From the NCBI RefSeq assembly GCF_028283705.1, contig NZ_JAPWKD010000008.1, positions 167,298 to 231,297 on the forward strand: a DNA stretch of 64,000 bases, written 5' to 3'. Numbering within the stretch: the first letter of the stretch is position 1; the number at the start of each line of letters is the position of its first letter. The DNA comes from Pantoea sp. (lineage in GTDB: Bacteria; Pseudomonadota; Gammaproteobacteria; Enterobacterales; Enterobacteriaceae). Shown piece after piece: positions 27,166-36,835 of the stretch. Made by a program: the position numbers and the translations under genes. A model generated the notes under the pieces. The model ran no database searches. It was given only the letters and a program-made list of their open reading frames with translations, and had not been told where the DNA came from.

Positions 27166-27843
27166 TTATTCACGTTCTACGCGCTGGAACTCGATCACCC
27201 ATACCCAGGGGTTAACTTCCCAACTGGTAGCACCGTATTGCTTTTGCCAGGCCTTGCGGTAGGCCTCTTTCGGTGATTCAGCATTCATATTCATGGTGAA
27301 GAAGTTATTCAGGAAGTGCGAGTCGGTCTGGACGCCTTCTGCCATGATGTCGTCTTCACTGATGTCCTGAATCTTCTCCGCGCGCACTGAGGTAATTTCC
27401 AGGTCGATGCGACTGGCCCAGCGCGGCATATGGATGGCCGTCTGCCAGCCAAATTGCTCGGCGTCCTGCATGTTCTCATCCAGTTGCCCCAGTTCATTGC
27501 TGTCGGCACGGTACTGGCAGAACGACGGCAGGCGGAACGGGATAGGGTCACGCTCGTATTCTGTAAGCTGATCTTCGGGGACAATCGGTCCACGCCAGGT
27601 CTCGCGTACCCACAGACGATCGCCGGGTTTGCCATAGGGGCAGTGATAACTGATATCAGCCATCGACATGAGTTTGTAGCCGTGCAGATGGTTCGCGCTG
27701 ACATCAAATGCGTGCACACCTTCGTGGTGATCCTGACCCGGACCAAATGCCTGAGTCTTCATAATGCGCCGGGTCTGTGTTTGCTGGCCAACCAACAGGG
27801 CGCGTACCCGCTGTTCGGAAAAAAGAATCGGCCGTTCTTTCAT
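27166..27843 (-). CDS. ASCH/PUA-like protein of phage-associated type
   Basis: 225 residues. The N-terminus PILFSEQRVRALLVGQQTQTRR and the core CPYGKPGDRLWVRETW, then WASRIDLEITSVRAEKIQDIS, match phage and prophage proteins of the ASCH/PUA-like RNA-binding fold. I know no established function. It lies alone between mtfA and yedJ, with over 500 bp of non-coding DNA upstream, suggesting a small transferred segment. Confidence 0.65.
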   Translation of the reverse strand: MKERPILFSEQRVRALLVGQQTQTRRIMKTQAFGPGQDHHEGVHAFDVSANHLHGYKLMSMADISYHCPYGKPGDRLWVRETWRGPIVPEDQLTEYERDPIPFRLPSFCQYRADSNELGQLDENMQDAEQFGWQTAIHMPRWASRIDLEITSVRAEKIQDISEDDIMAEGVQTDSHFLNNFFTMNMNAESPKEAYRKAWQKQYGATSWEVNPWVWVIEFQRVERE

Positions 27844-28434
27844 GATTTACCTCTTGTTATGTCACGAACCCGGAGAATCTGCTGCCTCATTCGCGTCTGC
27901 GGATGTGCAGAATTAGCATAATGGGTTTAAATAAATTTGCTTAATAATTTGTCGCCTTATAGTCAGGCCATCCGTGCGTTTTCAGTTTTAAAAATGGCTC
28001 ATAAGCAAAAAGCATGCTTGTTTGGCTTAGACGGAAAAACAAAATCACATTTTTCTCAGATACAGTACGTTATAACGGACAAAATGGGAACTCTTTCAGA
28101 ATATGCCGTGGGTGATCGCTTTACCGAAACGTTTTTAACTAGCGGGTTAAACCAGAATAATTGATTAACACACTATATCTGTATGGCTTTAAAACATTAT
28201 GGCTGCTAAACAGAGTCGTTTAACTGAAACGAGGATGAGGAAATACCGAAAACATCCATGACGCTGGGAAAGCGGAGTTAACAGCGCTATAACAGGATCA
28301 GGATCCCATTTTTTCCTCATGGCTTATGCAGGAGGGGTGTAAAGATAGTGTCATCAACGGGCCGCTATGATGTCCGCAGGAGTAGCACCCTGAGCCTGGC
28401 GGTGCTTTATAACAGCAATAACAGGAGAAGCACG
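27844..28434. other. 590-bp region without a convincing gene
   Basis: An ORF at 27937-28164 has no ribosome site and no family look, so it was not called. GATGAGGAAAT near 28234 and ATTTTTTCCTCAT near 28309 are roughly complementary and could form a long-range stem in the yedJ leader. Nothing else is recognisable. Confidence 0.4.
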
Positions 28435-29133
28435 ATGTCGCTAACTGGTTGGCAAACACGATTCGAAAACTGGCTGCAGCAGAACTGGCTGCATGATGAT
28501 AAAGCCCATGATATCGCCCACCTGCGACGTGTCTGGATGAGCGCGTCGCGCATTATGCAGCAGAGTGATGCTGATCCGCTGGTGGTGCTCACCGCCTGCT
28601 ACTTCCATGATGTGGTCAACCTGCCGAAAAACCACCCGGAACGCCATCTGGCCTCGACCTACGCCGCAGAAGAGACGCGTCGTATTTTGCAGCAGGACTT
28701 CCCTGATTTTCCCGCAGATCATCTTGATGCAGTTGCCCATGCGGTACAGGCGCACAGCTTTAGCGCCGGAATCGCTCCCCATACGCTGGAAGCGAAGATT
28801 GTGCAGGATGCGGACCGGCTTGAATCACTGGGGGCGATTGGACTAGCGCGCGTCTTTTATACTGCGGGTGCGTTGGGTCGTCCGCTGTTTGATAGCGACG
28901 ACCCGCTGGGTAAAGACCGCGAGCTGAATGATGTGCAGTGGACGCTGGATCATTTTCAGAAGAAGCTGTTGCGCCTGCCCGAAACCATGCAAACAGAGGC
29001 CGGACGGCAGCTGGCAGAATACAACGCTGACTTCCTGGTACGTTACATGGCCAAGCTCTGTGCGGAGCTGCAAGGCAACCTGACATCCATTGATGAATCG
29101 GTATTAAGAGATTTCAGCCCTATACAGGTTTAA
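28435..29133 (+). CDS. yedJ: HD-domain phosphohydrolase YedJ
   Basis: 232 residues from ATG 28435, following AGGAGAAGC; the frame is open upstream to 28348 but YedJ begins here. The HD motif is visible as ACYFHDVVNLPKNHP, and the downstream metal-site aspartate as VQDADRLESLGAIGLARVF. It is similar along its length to E. coli YedJ, a predicted metal-dependent phosphohydrolase of unknown substrate. In E. coli it neighbours dcm and vsr, as broadly here. Confidence 0.93.
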   Translation: MSLTGWQTRFENWLQQNWLHDDKAHDIAHLRRVWMSASRIMQQSDADPLVVLTACYFHDVVNLPKNHPERHLASTYAAEETRRILQQDFPDFPADHLDAVAHAVQAHSFSAGIAPHTLEAKIVQDADRLESLGAIGLARVFYTAGALGRPLFDSDDPLGKDRELNDVQWTLDHFQKKLLRLPETMQTEAGRQLAEYNADFLVRYMAKLCAELQGNLTSIDESVLRDFSPIQV

Positions 29134-29209
29134 TATTAAATTTTTATGACAGCCTGTTAACTTTCGGCATCTTCCGCTACGTTGATGAAAATCAAAAAGG
29201 AGTAACAAG

Positions 29210-29461
29210 ATGACCGAGACCGTTAACTTAACCATTAAAATTGATCCTGCGCTGAAAGAACACATCAAACAGCTGGCTCTGGACAACCAGATTTCCATGA
29301 GCCAGGAGATTGTTAATCGCTTGCAGGCGAGCTTACTGGCACCGTCTCAGGACGCAATTGATAATCAGGACACAGAGGAAGCACCGGCTGAACAGCTGAG
29401 TGCCGCGGAACTGAAACAGATCCGTACGCTACTGAAGAAGCAGGGTAAGAAGAAAAAATAA
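29210..29461 (+). CDS. Arc-type ribbon-helix-helix DNA-binding protein
   Basis: 83 residues: a beta-strand (TVNLTIKID) then two helices (ALKEHIKQLALDN; SMSQEIVNRLQASLL), the Arc/MetJ fold that binds DNA as a dimer through the strands. An acidic then lysine-rich tail (KKQGKKKK) follows. An AAAAAGGAG site precedes the ATG. No toxin gene follows, so it looks like a stand-alone regulator rather than an antitoxin. Confidence 0.82.
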   Translation: MTETVNLTIKIDPALKEHIKQLALDNQISMSQEIVNRLQASLLAPSQDAIDNQDTEEAPAEQLSAAELKQIRTLLKKQGKKKK

Positions 29462-29465
29462 GATT

Positions 29466-29492
29466 AAACCCGTCGCCCGACGGGTTTTTCTT
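29466..29492. terminator. Intrinsic terminator after Arc-type gene
   Basis: AAACCCGTCG and CGACGGGTTT form a 10-bp stem with a CC loop, followed by TTTTTC-TTTT. It separates the Arc gene from the convergent chemoreceptor pseudogene and can act in both directions. Confidence 0.88.
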
Positions 29493-29501
29493 TTGAGACA
29501 T

Positions 29502-31104
29502 TTAAGCGTGTTCCACGCGAAACTGCTGCGCGCGCTGCGCCAGGCGGTCTGAAAGATCACGCAACTGCGCAGCCGCGTCCACCTGCTGCGCGTTAAGCGT
29601 TTCATTTTTCTGGAGTTGCTCGCTCATCGCCACCACTTCCTGGGCAATAGTGCTGACACGACGGCTCTGGGCCGTGGTATTGGTTTGCAAATCGTCCAGC
29701 TGTTGTACCACACCCGAAACCGCGTGGCTTATTTGCGCAAACAACGTTTCCAGCGTTTTCACCTTATCGAAACCGTCGCTGACATGCTGGCGCGTATGCT
29801 GAATCAAACCATCGATCTGCCGTGTTGACTGGCCGCTTTGCTGCGACAACAACCCAATTTCTTTCGCTACCACCGAGAAGCTGCGGCCATATACCCCGGC
29901 ATGCGCCGATTCAATTGCCGCATTCAGTGCCAGCAACCGGGTCTGCAGCGACAGATTATCCAGCATATCGACAATCCCGGCGATATCGCCGGAAGCGTTG
30001 ACGATCTGCTGCATCTGATGTTCCATGTTATCCACCTCCCGCGCGCAGTTACGCATTAACGTATCGGCAGACTGGGCTTCCTGAGTGGCCTGCTGTGAGA
30101 AGCGCGCGCCATTTTCCACTTCTTCTGATACCCGATGCAGACGCTGTGACAAGTGATGGAAGCTGGCGTTTTGCGCCTGATGTTGCTGCATCACCTGCTC
30201 GTTATGCTGTTTGCATATGTTCGGCACCGGCCGCAACACTCACCGCGACGGTATTGATATCGCTCACGATCTGCTGCAACCCCTGGCGCATGGTATCGAT
30301 TGACTGGAATAACTGGCGAGTTTCCAGCGACTGGCGACCGGCTAAAGTGTGGCTGGCAAGCAGGTCACCGGTGGCGATTTGTGCCAACTGGGCATTGGCG
30401 TGACGCAGTGGTCGTAATACACCACGAATCAGCAGCGTCGCCGTCAGTAACAACAGGACCATTAACAGCGCACTGACCAGCAAGGACAGGTCCCGGCTAT
30501 GTTTCAGGGTGCTGAGGGTGCTCTGATTCACGCTGCTAAGTTGATGGTTGGCCTGCTCGATTTCGCTGAACCAGGCATCGTTGAATTGCTGCTGAAATGC
30601 CTGCATCGGCACCATAAAGAAGGCGTTGATATCATTGGCGCTGAGACCTTTGAGCTGCTCCTGCAACCCGCCAGCCAGTAAAGCGAAACCCTGCGCAAGC
30701 GGGCTATCGGCTGCCGCATGATATTGCGTAAACAGCTGCTGTGCCTGATTTAACGAGTCCTGAGCGGCGGCGGCAAGACTTTTCCAGCTATCCACTGAGC
30801 CGCTTTGCTGATCCTGCATCAGATAGATGGCCGCCCCATGGCTATTATCACTGGCGGTGAGTAACTCAATACGGGCTTTATCCAGCAGGGCCAGTCTATC
30901 CCGGAGCAGGCTGGCCTGTTGCAGCGAGGTTTGGGTCTGATTCACTTTACTGTTAAGCAGCATCACGCCTGCCGATTGCAGCAGGCAAAACAGCACCATA
31001 AACAGCAAAAACTGGCTGCGCAGACTGGTGAGCCACAAAGGTATGCGCAGGGAAAACCGGGCGCGCAGCCGCGCTGGCAGAGAGATAACGGAAAGGAGTG
31101 ACAT
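29502..31104 (-). pseudogene. Methyl-accepting chemotaxis receptor, frameshifted
   Basis: Two overlapping frames together make one receptor. The first (to a stop at 30202) has a membrane helix, a four-helix periplasmic sensor domain, a second helix (LSLLVSALLMVLLLLTATLLI) and a HAMP region ending GAEHMQTA. The second carries the signalling hairpin (DMLDNLSLQTRLLALNAAIESAHAG). Deleting one base at about 30204 joins them as MQTANEQVMQQ. Total length would be near 534 residues. The hairpin tip is more divergent than in the intact receptor at 40081. Either a real inactivating insertion or a sequencing error. The start used is ATG 31104; a TTG lies at 31107. Confidence 0.8.
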
Positions 31105-31224
31105 CAAACGCCCCCAAAAAATAAAAAGCAGTATTGGCAGGGCGTGTGACAGTTTGGTGACAGAGGAGTGACTGCCCGGGAAAACAGCAGAACACGCGTA
31201 CCTAAAGGAAATTCTGGACCGAAA

Positions 31225-32628
31225 TCACTTATTGTTGTGCGTGTATTGCTCAATCAACGGCAGCAGCAATTGCGCGACAGCAGCAAATACCGGCACCACC
31301 ACCGAGTTGCCGAACTGTTTATAAGCTTGCGTATCGGAGACCGGAATGCGGAAAAGTGCTTCACCGGGCGCTTCAAATCCCATCAGGCGCGCGCATTCCC
31401 GTGGTGTTAAACGCCGCGGACGGCGCGCCATATTTCCGGGATGCTGAAAGTTCTGCTCGCCTAATGCGCTATCCCAGCCGCGATCGATAAGAATTTCCGA
31501 ACCATCCTTGTAATAGCGTGCCGACAGAGTACGCACACAGACCGCAGGATTACGCGGATCGTTCAGGCCGAAACCGAATCCATTACCTTTGGCTTTATGT
31601 TTTTTAGCGTACTGATAGAGATAGTTCCACAGCACCGGGGAGAGTGTGTATTTGGCATCGGGCTGCGGCTCCAGCAAGCTGTTTAGCGCGGGGATCGTTT
31701 TTGGGTAAAGCGTGGAGAGTGTGCGCAGTGAGAAACCCTTACTGAGCGCGGTATCTCGCCGGATACCCACCAGCACGATACGCTCGCGGTGTTGTGGCAG
31801 GAAATGGCGCGCATCAACGATTTTGGCATCCGGCAGTCCATCGTCATGCGCATTAGCCACGTCATAGCCAAGTTCATCCAGCGTCGCCATGATGATGGCA
31901 AAAGTGCGGCCTTTATCGTGGCTCTTGAGGTTTTTGACATTTTCCAGCACAAAGAATGGCGGTTTTTTCGCGGCCAGAATACGTGCCACATCGAAGAACA
32001 GCGTGCCCTGCGCTTCACATTCAAAACCGTGTGCTCGCCCCATGGCGTTCTTTTTGCTCACGCCCGCCAGCGAAAACGGCTGGCAGGGGAAGCCGGCCAG
32101 CAGTACCTGATGGTCAGGGATAGTGTTGGCGATGTGCTGATAAATTTCCTGTTCATCAGTCAGTCCCGCCGGTTGTGTCACCTGACGGATATCACTGTTA
32201 AAACTATGGGTCTGCGGATCGCAATAATGATTGGCTTTGTATGTGCGAACCGCCTCTTTATTCCACTCACTGGTGAAGACGCACTGGCCACCGATCTGCT
32301 CAAATCCACGGCGAATGCCACCAATACCTGCGAACAGGTCAACAAACTGGAAGCGGGGCGCATCGTAATGTGCGGGTCGGCTGGGTAACAACGCCCGCAG
32401 GCTGGTGACTTCCGCGCTGCTTAGCGCCGGTGCTGCCATCTTGCCCTGACGTATCCGGTTGAGACGTGTTACGTTCCAGTCACGACCACCGGCGTTGCTG
32501 AGTGTGATGACCAGATCACGCGCGGCATAAATCGCCAGTACCTGTTGCAGCAGGTTGCTGGCATCGTCATGGGTGGAAACAGTGAGCGGGGAGGGTGAGG
32601 CAGTCGCGGCGGTCTCTTCGGCGTGCAT
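31225..32628 (-). CDS. dcm: DNA cytosine-5 methyltransferase Dcm
   Basis: 467 residues, similar throughout to E. coli Dcm. C5-methylase motifs are in order: I ([16 protein letters not shown]), IV with the catalytic cysteine ([14 protein letters not shown]), VI ([15 protein letters not shown]), VIII ([10 protein letters not shown]), then the target-recognition region and IX-X ([26 protein letters not shown]). It methylates the inner C of CCWGG. The adjacent vsr repairs the resulting T:G mismatches. Unlike E. coli, where vsr follows dcm on the same strand, here they are divergent. Confidence 0.96.
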   Translation of the reverse strand: MHAEETAATASPSPLTVSTHDDASNLLQQVLAIYAARDLVITLSNAGGRDWNVTRLNRIRQGKMAAPALSSAEVTSLRALLPSRPAHYDAPRFQFVDLFAGIGGIRRGFEQIGGQCVFTSEWNKEAVRTYKANHYCDPQTHSFNSDIRQVTQPAGLTDEQEIYQHIANTIPDHQVLLAGFPCQPFSLAGVSKKNAMGRAHGFECEAQGTLFFDVARILAAKKPPFFVLENVKNLKSHDKGRTFAIIMATLDELGYDVANAHDDGLPDAKIVDARHFLPQHRERIVLVGIRRDTALSKGFSLRTLSTLYPKTIPALNSLLEPQPDAKYTLSPVLWNYLYQYAKKHKAKGNGFGFGLNDPRNPAVCVRTLSARYYKDGSEILIDRGWDSALGEQNFQHPGNMARRPRRLTPRECARLMGFEAPGEALFRIPVSDTQAYKQFGNSVVVPVFAAVAQLLLPLIEQYTHNNK

Positions 32629-32771
32629 GCGTTTTTCCTTAACAGTGAAGCGACTATGCTATCACTCATCACGCCATGAAGAAATTGGCCCGCAGAATCA
32701 GCAACAGGGGAGGCTTTCGCTTTTGCCCCAAACCGCTAAAGTTGAAGGAGCCACAAGAAGAAGGAAACGTT

Positions 32772-33248
32772 ATGGCCGACGTCCATTCCCGTGATGTGCG
32801 CAGCAAAAATATGCGCGCGATTCGCAATCAGGACACTGAGATTGAACAACGTATCGCTTTGATATTAAAAGACCGCGGCTTTATCTATCGGGTGCAGGAT
32901 AAAGCATTAGCAGGTCGTCCTGACTTTGTTGTGCCTGCCCAGCAGGCGATTATTTTTGTTCATGGCTGCTTCTGGCACCGCCATCACTGTTACCTGTTCA
33001 AGATGCCCGCCACGCGCACCGAATTCTGGACCGGAAAAATTAACAGCAATGTTGAACGCGACAGGCGCTATGTCCGCCAGCTACAGGAGAGTGGCTGGAA
33101 GGTACTGATCATCTGGGAATGCGCGCTGCGCGGTAAGCTGCGTCTGAATGATGAAGCGCTGATCGAACGGCTGGAGGAGTGGTTACTGGCAGCCAGCCAT
33201 AGCGGTGAAATTGATCATGCCGGTTTGCATCATTATCGTGCTGAATAA
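32772..33248 (+). CDS. vsr: Very short patch repair endonuclease Vsr
   Basis: 158 residues from ATG 32772 with AAGGAAACG before it; the upstream ORF extension to 32676 is not typical of the family. Hallmarks are VRSKNMRAIRNQDTEIE, AGRPDFVV with the catalytic aspartate, and the zinc/histidine segment FVHGCFWHRHHC. It nicks next to the T of T:G mismatches in CTWGG arising by deamination of Dcm-methylated cytosine. Divergent from dcm with a 143-bp spacer. Confidence 0.96.
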   Translation: MADVHSRDVRSKNMRAIRNQDTEIEQRIALILKDRGFIYRVQDKALAGRPDFVVPAQQAIIFVHGCFWHRHHCYLFKMPATRTEFWTGKINSNVERDRRYVRQLQESGWKVLIIWECALRGKLRLNDEALIERLEEWLLAASHSGEIDHAGLHHYRAE

Positions 33249-33317
33249 GGGTGATTGTTGCTTTTATACGCCATAACGGTTTAGATCTCCCCTTTCTCTG
33301 GGACGCGGAATATAGCC

Positions 33318-33593
33318 ATGAGCAGCATTAAACTGACGGTCAAACGCCTGTACCAACTTCGTGACGAACGGATGATCAACACCCGAGCCACCGCACGTAT
33401 CTATCTGGGAGATACGCTGGTGGCAACCGAAGAGATTACGGGTATGACGGAAAGTCCGGTGAGCAAATATTTGCACGCGGGAGATGTGGCAGGGCAACCA
33501 TTACGCGTCGAGTGGGATTGTGCGGGCATCGCCGATATGTCGGTAACGGCGGTTGAGCGTTGCCCCTGTTGTCAGGATCACGAACCGGAATAA
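33318..33593 (+). CDS. Hypothetical protein (91 aa)
   Basis: I do not recognise this protein. It is basic at the start ([18 protein letters not shown]), mixed alpha/beta in appearance and ends with a cysteine pair [12 protein letters not shown] that could bind metal. It lies between vsr and yedI, ending 10 bp before the yedI start, so the two are probably co-transcribed. Confidence 0.6.
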   Translation: MSSIKLTVKRLYQLRDERMINTRATARIYLGDTLVATEEITGMTESPVSKYLHAGDVAGQPLRVEWDCAGIADMSVTAVERCPCCQDHEPE

Positions 33594-33603
33594 GGATAAT
33601 ATT

Positions 33604-34506
33604 TTGGCAGGAACCAGCTTACTGACGCTTCTGGACGATATTGCAACGTTGCTTGATGACATCTCGGTCATGGGCAAGGTGGCAGCAAAAAAAACGGCGG
33701 GTGTCTTAGGAGATGATCTCTCGCTCAATGCGCAACAGGTTACCGGTGTAAAAGCCAATCGCGAATTGCCGGTGGTGTGGAGTGTTGCCAAAGGCTCGTT
33801 TATTAACAAATTGATTCTGGTGCCGCTGGCGCTGCTGATCTCCGCTTTTGCTCCCTGGCTGATTACGCCGTTACTGATGGCGGGTGGCGCGTATCTTTGC
33901 TACGAGGGGGTGGAGAAAGTGCTGCACAGCCTGAATCATGATAAAGCAGAAAAAAGCCCGGAGGCGCGGCAGCAGCGGCTTGAGCAGCTGGCACAGCAGG
34001 ACCCCCGGGAATTTGAGAAGAATAAAGTGAAAGGTGCGGTGCGTACCGATTTTATTCTTTCCGCTGAGATCGTGGCGATTACGCTTGGCATCGTTTCTGC
34101 GGCACCGTTGCTGAATCAGGTGCTGATTCTGGCGGGTATCGCGATTCTGGTCACCGTCGGCGTCTACGGTATTGTGGCGATGATTGTGAAAATCGACGAC
34201 CTCGGATACTGGCTGCGGGAAAAGTCATCCACGCTGGCGCAGGCGATCGGCGGGCTGTTGCTGGCGGCGGCACCGATCCTGATGAAAATTCTGTCGGTGG
34301 TGGGGACGGTAGCAATGTTTTTGGTCGGGGGTGGCATCGTGGTGCATGGGATTACGCCGCTGCATCATGCCATTACCGAGTACAGCGGCGGATTTGGCCC
34401 GCTGATCTCTGCGCTGCTGAGTAACGGCGCCAATCTGGTGCTGGGATTCCTGATTGGGTCGATCGTGCTATTAGTGGTGAATCTGGTTGCCAAATTGCGT
34501 GGATAA
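33604..34506 (+). CDS. yedI: DUF808 inner-membrane protein YedI
   Basis: 300 residues, closely similar to E. coli YedI. The start is TTG 33604: homologues begin [21 protein letters not shown], exactly the sequence here after TTG, and AAGGATAAT lies before it; the longer ORF from 33553 would overlap the previous gene. Several hydrophobic helices and the glycine-rich [13 protein letters not shown] segment mark an integral membrane protein. Function is unknown. Confidence 0.93.
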   Translation: MAGTSLLTLLDDIATLLDDISVMGKVAAKKTAGVLGDDLSLNAQQVTGVKANRELPVVWSVAKGSFINKLILVPLALLISAFAPWLITPLLMAGGAYLCYEGVEKVLHSLNHDKAEKSPEARQQRLEQLAQQDPREFEKNKVKGAVRTDFILSAEIVAITLGIVSAAPLLNQVLILAGIAILVTVGVYGIVAMIVKIDDLGYWLREKSSTLAQAIGGLLLAAAPILMKILSVVGTVAMFLVGGGIVVHGITPLHHAITEYSGGFGPLISALLSNGANLVLGFLIGSIVLLVVNLVAKLRG

Positions 34507-34551
34507 TCGTTATAAAGCGCAGGAAATTTTTAATCACGGGTCAGGAGAACG

Positions 34552-34686
34552 ATGATGAACGACGATATGTTTGAATTTGATATCGATGCACAGCTGGAAC
34601 AGGCTGAGGCGAAAGCAGCTGAAAAAGCGCGCGAAGTGCCGACCGATCTGAGCGATGAAGCCGATTGCGAAGGCTGCAAAATCTGA
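34552..34686 (+). CDS. Small acidic protein with C-terminal CxxC (44 aa)
   Basis: ATG 34552 (or 34555) follows TCAGGAGAACG and encodes 44 residues: an acidic helix (DDMFEFDIDAQLEQAEAKAAEKA) and a tail DEADCEGCKI with a CxxC motif. An intrinsic terminator follows at once. Good ribosome site, composition and terminator make it a likely real gene; I know no function. Confidence 0.6.
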   Translation: MMNDDMFEFDIDAQLEQAEAKAAEKAREVPTDLSDEADCEGCKI

Positions 34687-34710
34687 TTTTCCCACCCGGG
34701 AAACGATTTC

Positions 34711-34745
34711 AAAGCGGATAATAATTTTTATCCGCTTTTTTTATT
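34711..34745 (+). terminator. Intrinsic terminator
   Basis: AAAGCGGATAA and TTATCCGCTTT form an 11-bp stem with a 6-nt loop, followed by TTTTATTTT. It ends the yedI and small acidic protein transcript. Confidence 0.88.
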
Positions 34746-34867
34746 TTCCGCATTTTTAACTGCTTATTCCTAAATTGCAGTTGTAATCACAAACTCTTAT
34801 AGGCAAAAACATCCCCCACCTGCTATACCTGATGAGGTTCATTCAACGGTAGAAGGGAGGGCGCGTA

Positions 34868-35047
34868 ATGACCTTTGCGATCAGTGACGAAGTTCAGCAT
34901 AAACAGGGCGGACCCACTATGGTGGTGACCGGCTACGCCAGCGGAATGGTAGAGTGTCGTTGGTATGATGGCTATAGCGTGCGCCGTGAGGCGTTCCATA
35001 GTGACGAACTCTGTCACTTATCCGCAGCGCGTCAGCTGGCCAGCTAA
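34868..35047 (+). CDS. yodC: YodC-family small protein (DUF2158)
   Basis: 59 residues. The segment GGPTMVVTGYASGMVECRWYDGYSVRREAFH matches the core of E. coli YodC almost residue for residue. An AGAAGGGAGG ribosome site precedes the ATG. Function of the family is unknown. In E. coli yodC lies next to dgcQ (yedQ), as here. A hairpin at 35055-35077 (CGGGACGG/CCGTCCCG) follows without a clear T-run. Confidence 0.9.
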   Translation: MTFAISDEVQHKQGGPTMVVTGYASGMVECRWYDGYSVRREAFHSDELCHLSAARQLAS

Positions 35048-35182
35048 CCGCCTCCGGGACGGTTTTTTGCCGTCCCGTGTTATTCAGCGAACTATCTGAT
35101 TTTCATTTAATTCCCGCCTGTACGATTTTTCTCCTGCTGACTACACTGTTTTCATTCGCCTTTTTCCGGAGCATGGTTGCTG

Positions 35183-36835
35183 ATGGCACAATCGCCACTT
35201 CCCCGGCAGTCGGGCAATCCTTTTTTACCGGTTCACCTGTGTTTTTTTGCGGTTTTCCTTTTCTCCGCTTTTCTCACGGTTCATGAAGCGCTGGAACTAA
35301 AAACCAGTTATGAGGACCGTCAGCGTGCGCAACTGTCCGAAATCCAGAAAAATCTCGACAGTCAGTTTCAGGAAAGTGTTGATGAGTTGGTTTACTACGA
35401 GAAAATGCTCAGTTATGCCTTAGGGCATCCACTCGATTCCGATAATGCGCGTGAAGCAATAACACGCTTTCGCCATCTGCGTGTGCAGCCGCAATGGCAA
35501 TTGCAGCTGAATAGCCCGCGCAGTATGCCACTCAATGGGGTGAGCGATGCCTGGATGGCACGCGATTCGCTGTTACAGCGCGATCCAGTGCGTATTGACG
35601 AGGAAATTCGAGCGGCGCTGGAGTTCAGCTTTATTATGCAGTTCAGTGATCCCGACCACGATTTTCATTCGCGCTTCTGGTACATCTCACGCGCCGGGTT
35701 TTACATCAGTTCGCGTCCGCCACAAAGCGCGCAGGAGCTGGAGCTGAGTTACGCCACTATGGTGCAGCGTAACTATTTCCGCGCGCTTGCCCCGCCACAA
35801 ACACCTGCCAATCGCCTGCGCTGGACCAGCGGTTATCAGGGATTATTTAATGAAGGCCTGATGCTGACTCTGAGCACACCGATTATCAGCAATGGTTACT
35901 GGTATGGTGTGTTGTCGATGGATTTCCCGCAGGCACGGATTCGCGATCTGATGGCGAAAACGCGCCATACGTTGTTGCAGGGCAATATGGTATTCCTGGA
36001 CAGGAAAATGGATGAAATCGCCCGCCTGCATGCGCCGGATGAAGTTCCCCTCAACCCTGAACAACGGCAGCTATTATTAGGTCGGATGCAACACGAACCG
36101 AGTGGGATTCTGCGGCTTGGGACGAAATTTGCCAGCTGGAGCAAACTGGAAAATGTAGATGGTTATATTATCAATGTGCAAACTCTGAAGCAGGGGATGC
36201 AGCAGGAGTTAGGCCGCGTCTCTTTGTTCCTATTTGGCATGTGGATATTGTTTGTGCTGCTGTTGGCGGTGGCGCATCAGGTGATTTTTCGCCTGGTAAG
36301 GCGTATGGACGATCTCTCTGCGCGCCTCACCTGGCGTGCCAACTATGATGGGTTAACCCGCCTGCTTAATCGCAATGCCTTCTTTGAACAATTCGTCGCT
36401 CAGGCAGCCCGTTGCCAGCAACAGGGACAGCCGATTTCGGTGATTCAGTTAGATGTCGACCACTTCAAAAAAGTGAATGACACCTGGGGACATCACGCAG
36501 GTGACCAGGCGCTGATTCGCGTCGCCAGCGTCATCAGTCATACATTGCGTAAATATGATAGCGCGGGGCGTATCGGCGGGGAGGAGTTCTGCATTGTGCT
36601 GCCGGAAACCCGGCTTGAGGAGGCCTCTGCGGTCGCAGAACGTATCCGGGCACGGCTGGCGGCAAAAACCATCCTGGTTAATGCCAGCACCACTTTCAAT
36701 ATCACCTTATCCGCCGGGGTGTCCAGCAGCGAGGAGCAGGACGATTACCACGCCGAGAGCCTGCAGGCCAGGGCTGACAGCAGGCTCTATCTGGCAAAAA
36801 CCAGCGGGCGTAATCGCGTGTGCAGTAAAGATTAG
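35183..36835 (+). CDS. dgcQ: Diguanylate cyclase DgcQ (YedQ)
   Basis: About 550 residues. An N-terminal membrane helix (LCFFAVFLFSAFLTV), a long periplasmic CHASE7-like sensor region (LNGVSDAWMARDSLL; YISRAGFYISSRPP; YWYGVLSMDFP), a second helix (LFLFGMWILFVLLLAVAHQVIF), then a GGDEF domain with an intact GGEEF active loop and DVDHFKKVNDTWGHHAGD. It makes cyclic di-GMP. In E. coli DgcQ can stimulate cellulose production. The start is ATG 35183, two codons into the ORF. Confidence 0.93.
   Translation: MAQSPLPRQSGNPFLPVHLCFFAVFLFSAFLTVHEALELKTSYEDRQRAQLSEIQKNLDSQFQESVDELVYYEKMLSYALGHPLDSDNAREAITRFRHLRVQPQWQLQLNSPRSMPLNGVSDAWMARDSLLQRDPVRIDEEIRAALEFSFIMQFSDPDHDFHSRFWYISRAGFYISSRPPQSAQELELSYATMVQRNYFRALAPPQTPANRLRWTSGYQGLFNEGLMLTLSTPIISNGYWYGVLSMDFPQARIRDLMAKTRHTLLQGNMVFLDRKMDEIARLHAPDEVPLNPEQRQLLLGRMQHEPSGILRLGTKFASWSKLENVDGYIINVQTLKQGMQQELGRVSLFLFGMWILFVLLLAVAHQVIFRLVRRMDDLSARLTWRANYDGLTRLLNRNAFFEQFVAQAARCQQQGQPISVIQLDVDHFKKVNDTWGHHAGDQALIRVASVISHTLRKYDSAGRIGGEEFCIVLPETRLEEASAVAERIRARLAAKTILVNASTTFNITLSAGVSSSEEQDDYHAESLQARADSRLYLAKTSGRNRVCSKD

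Noticed and set aside
27937..28164. 75-codon ORF between the ASCH-like gene and yedJ
   Set aside because: No ribosome site, no recognisable family and weak codon bias.
29210..29461. Antitoxin of a toxin-antitoxin pair
   Set aside because: The RHH gene is followed at once by a terminator and a chemoreceptor; no toxin-sized partner adjoins it.
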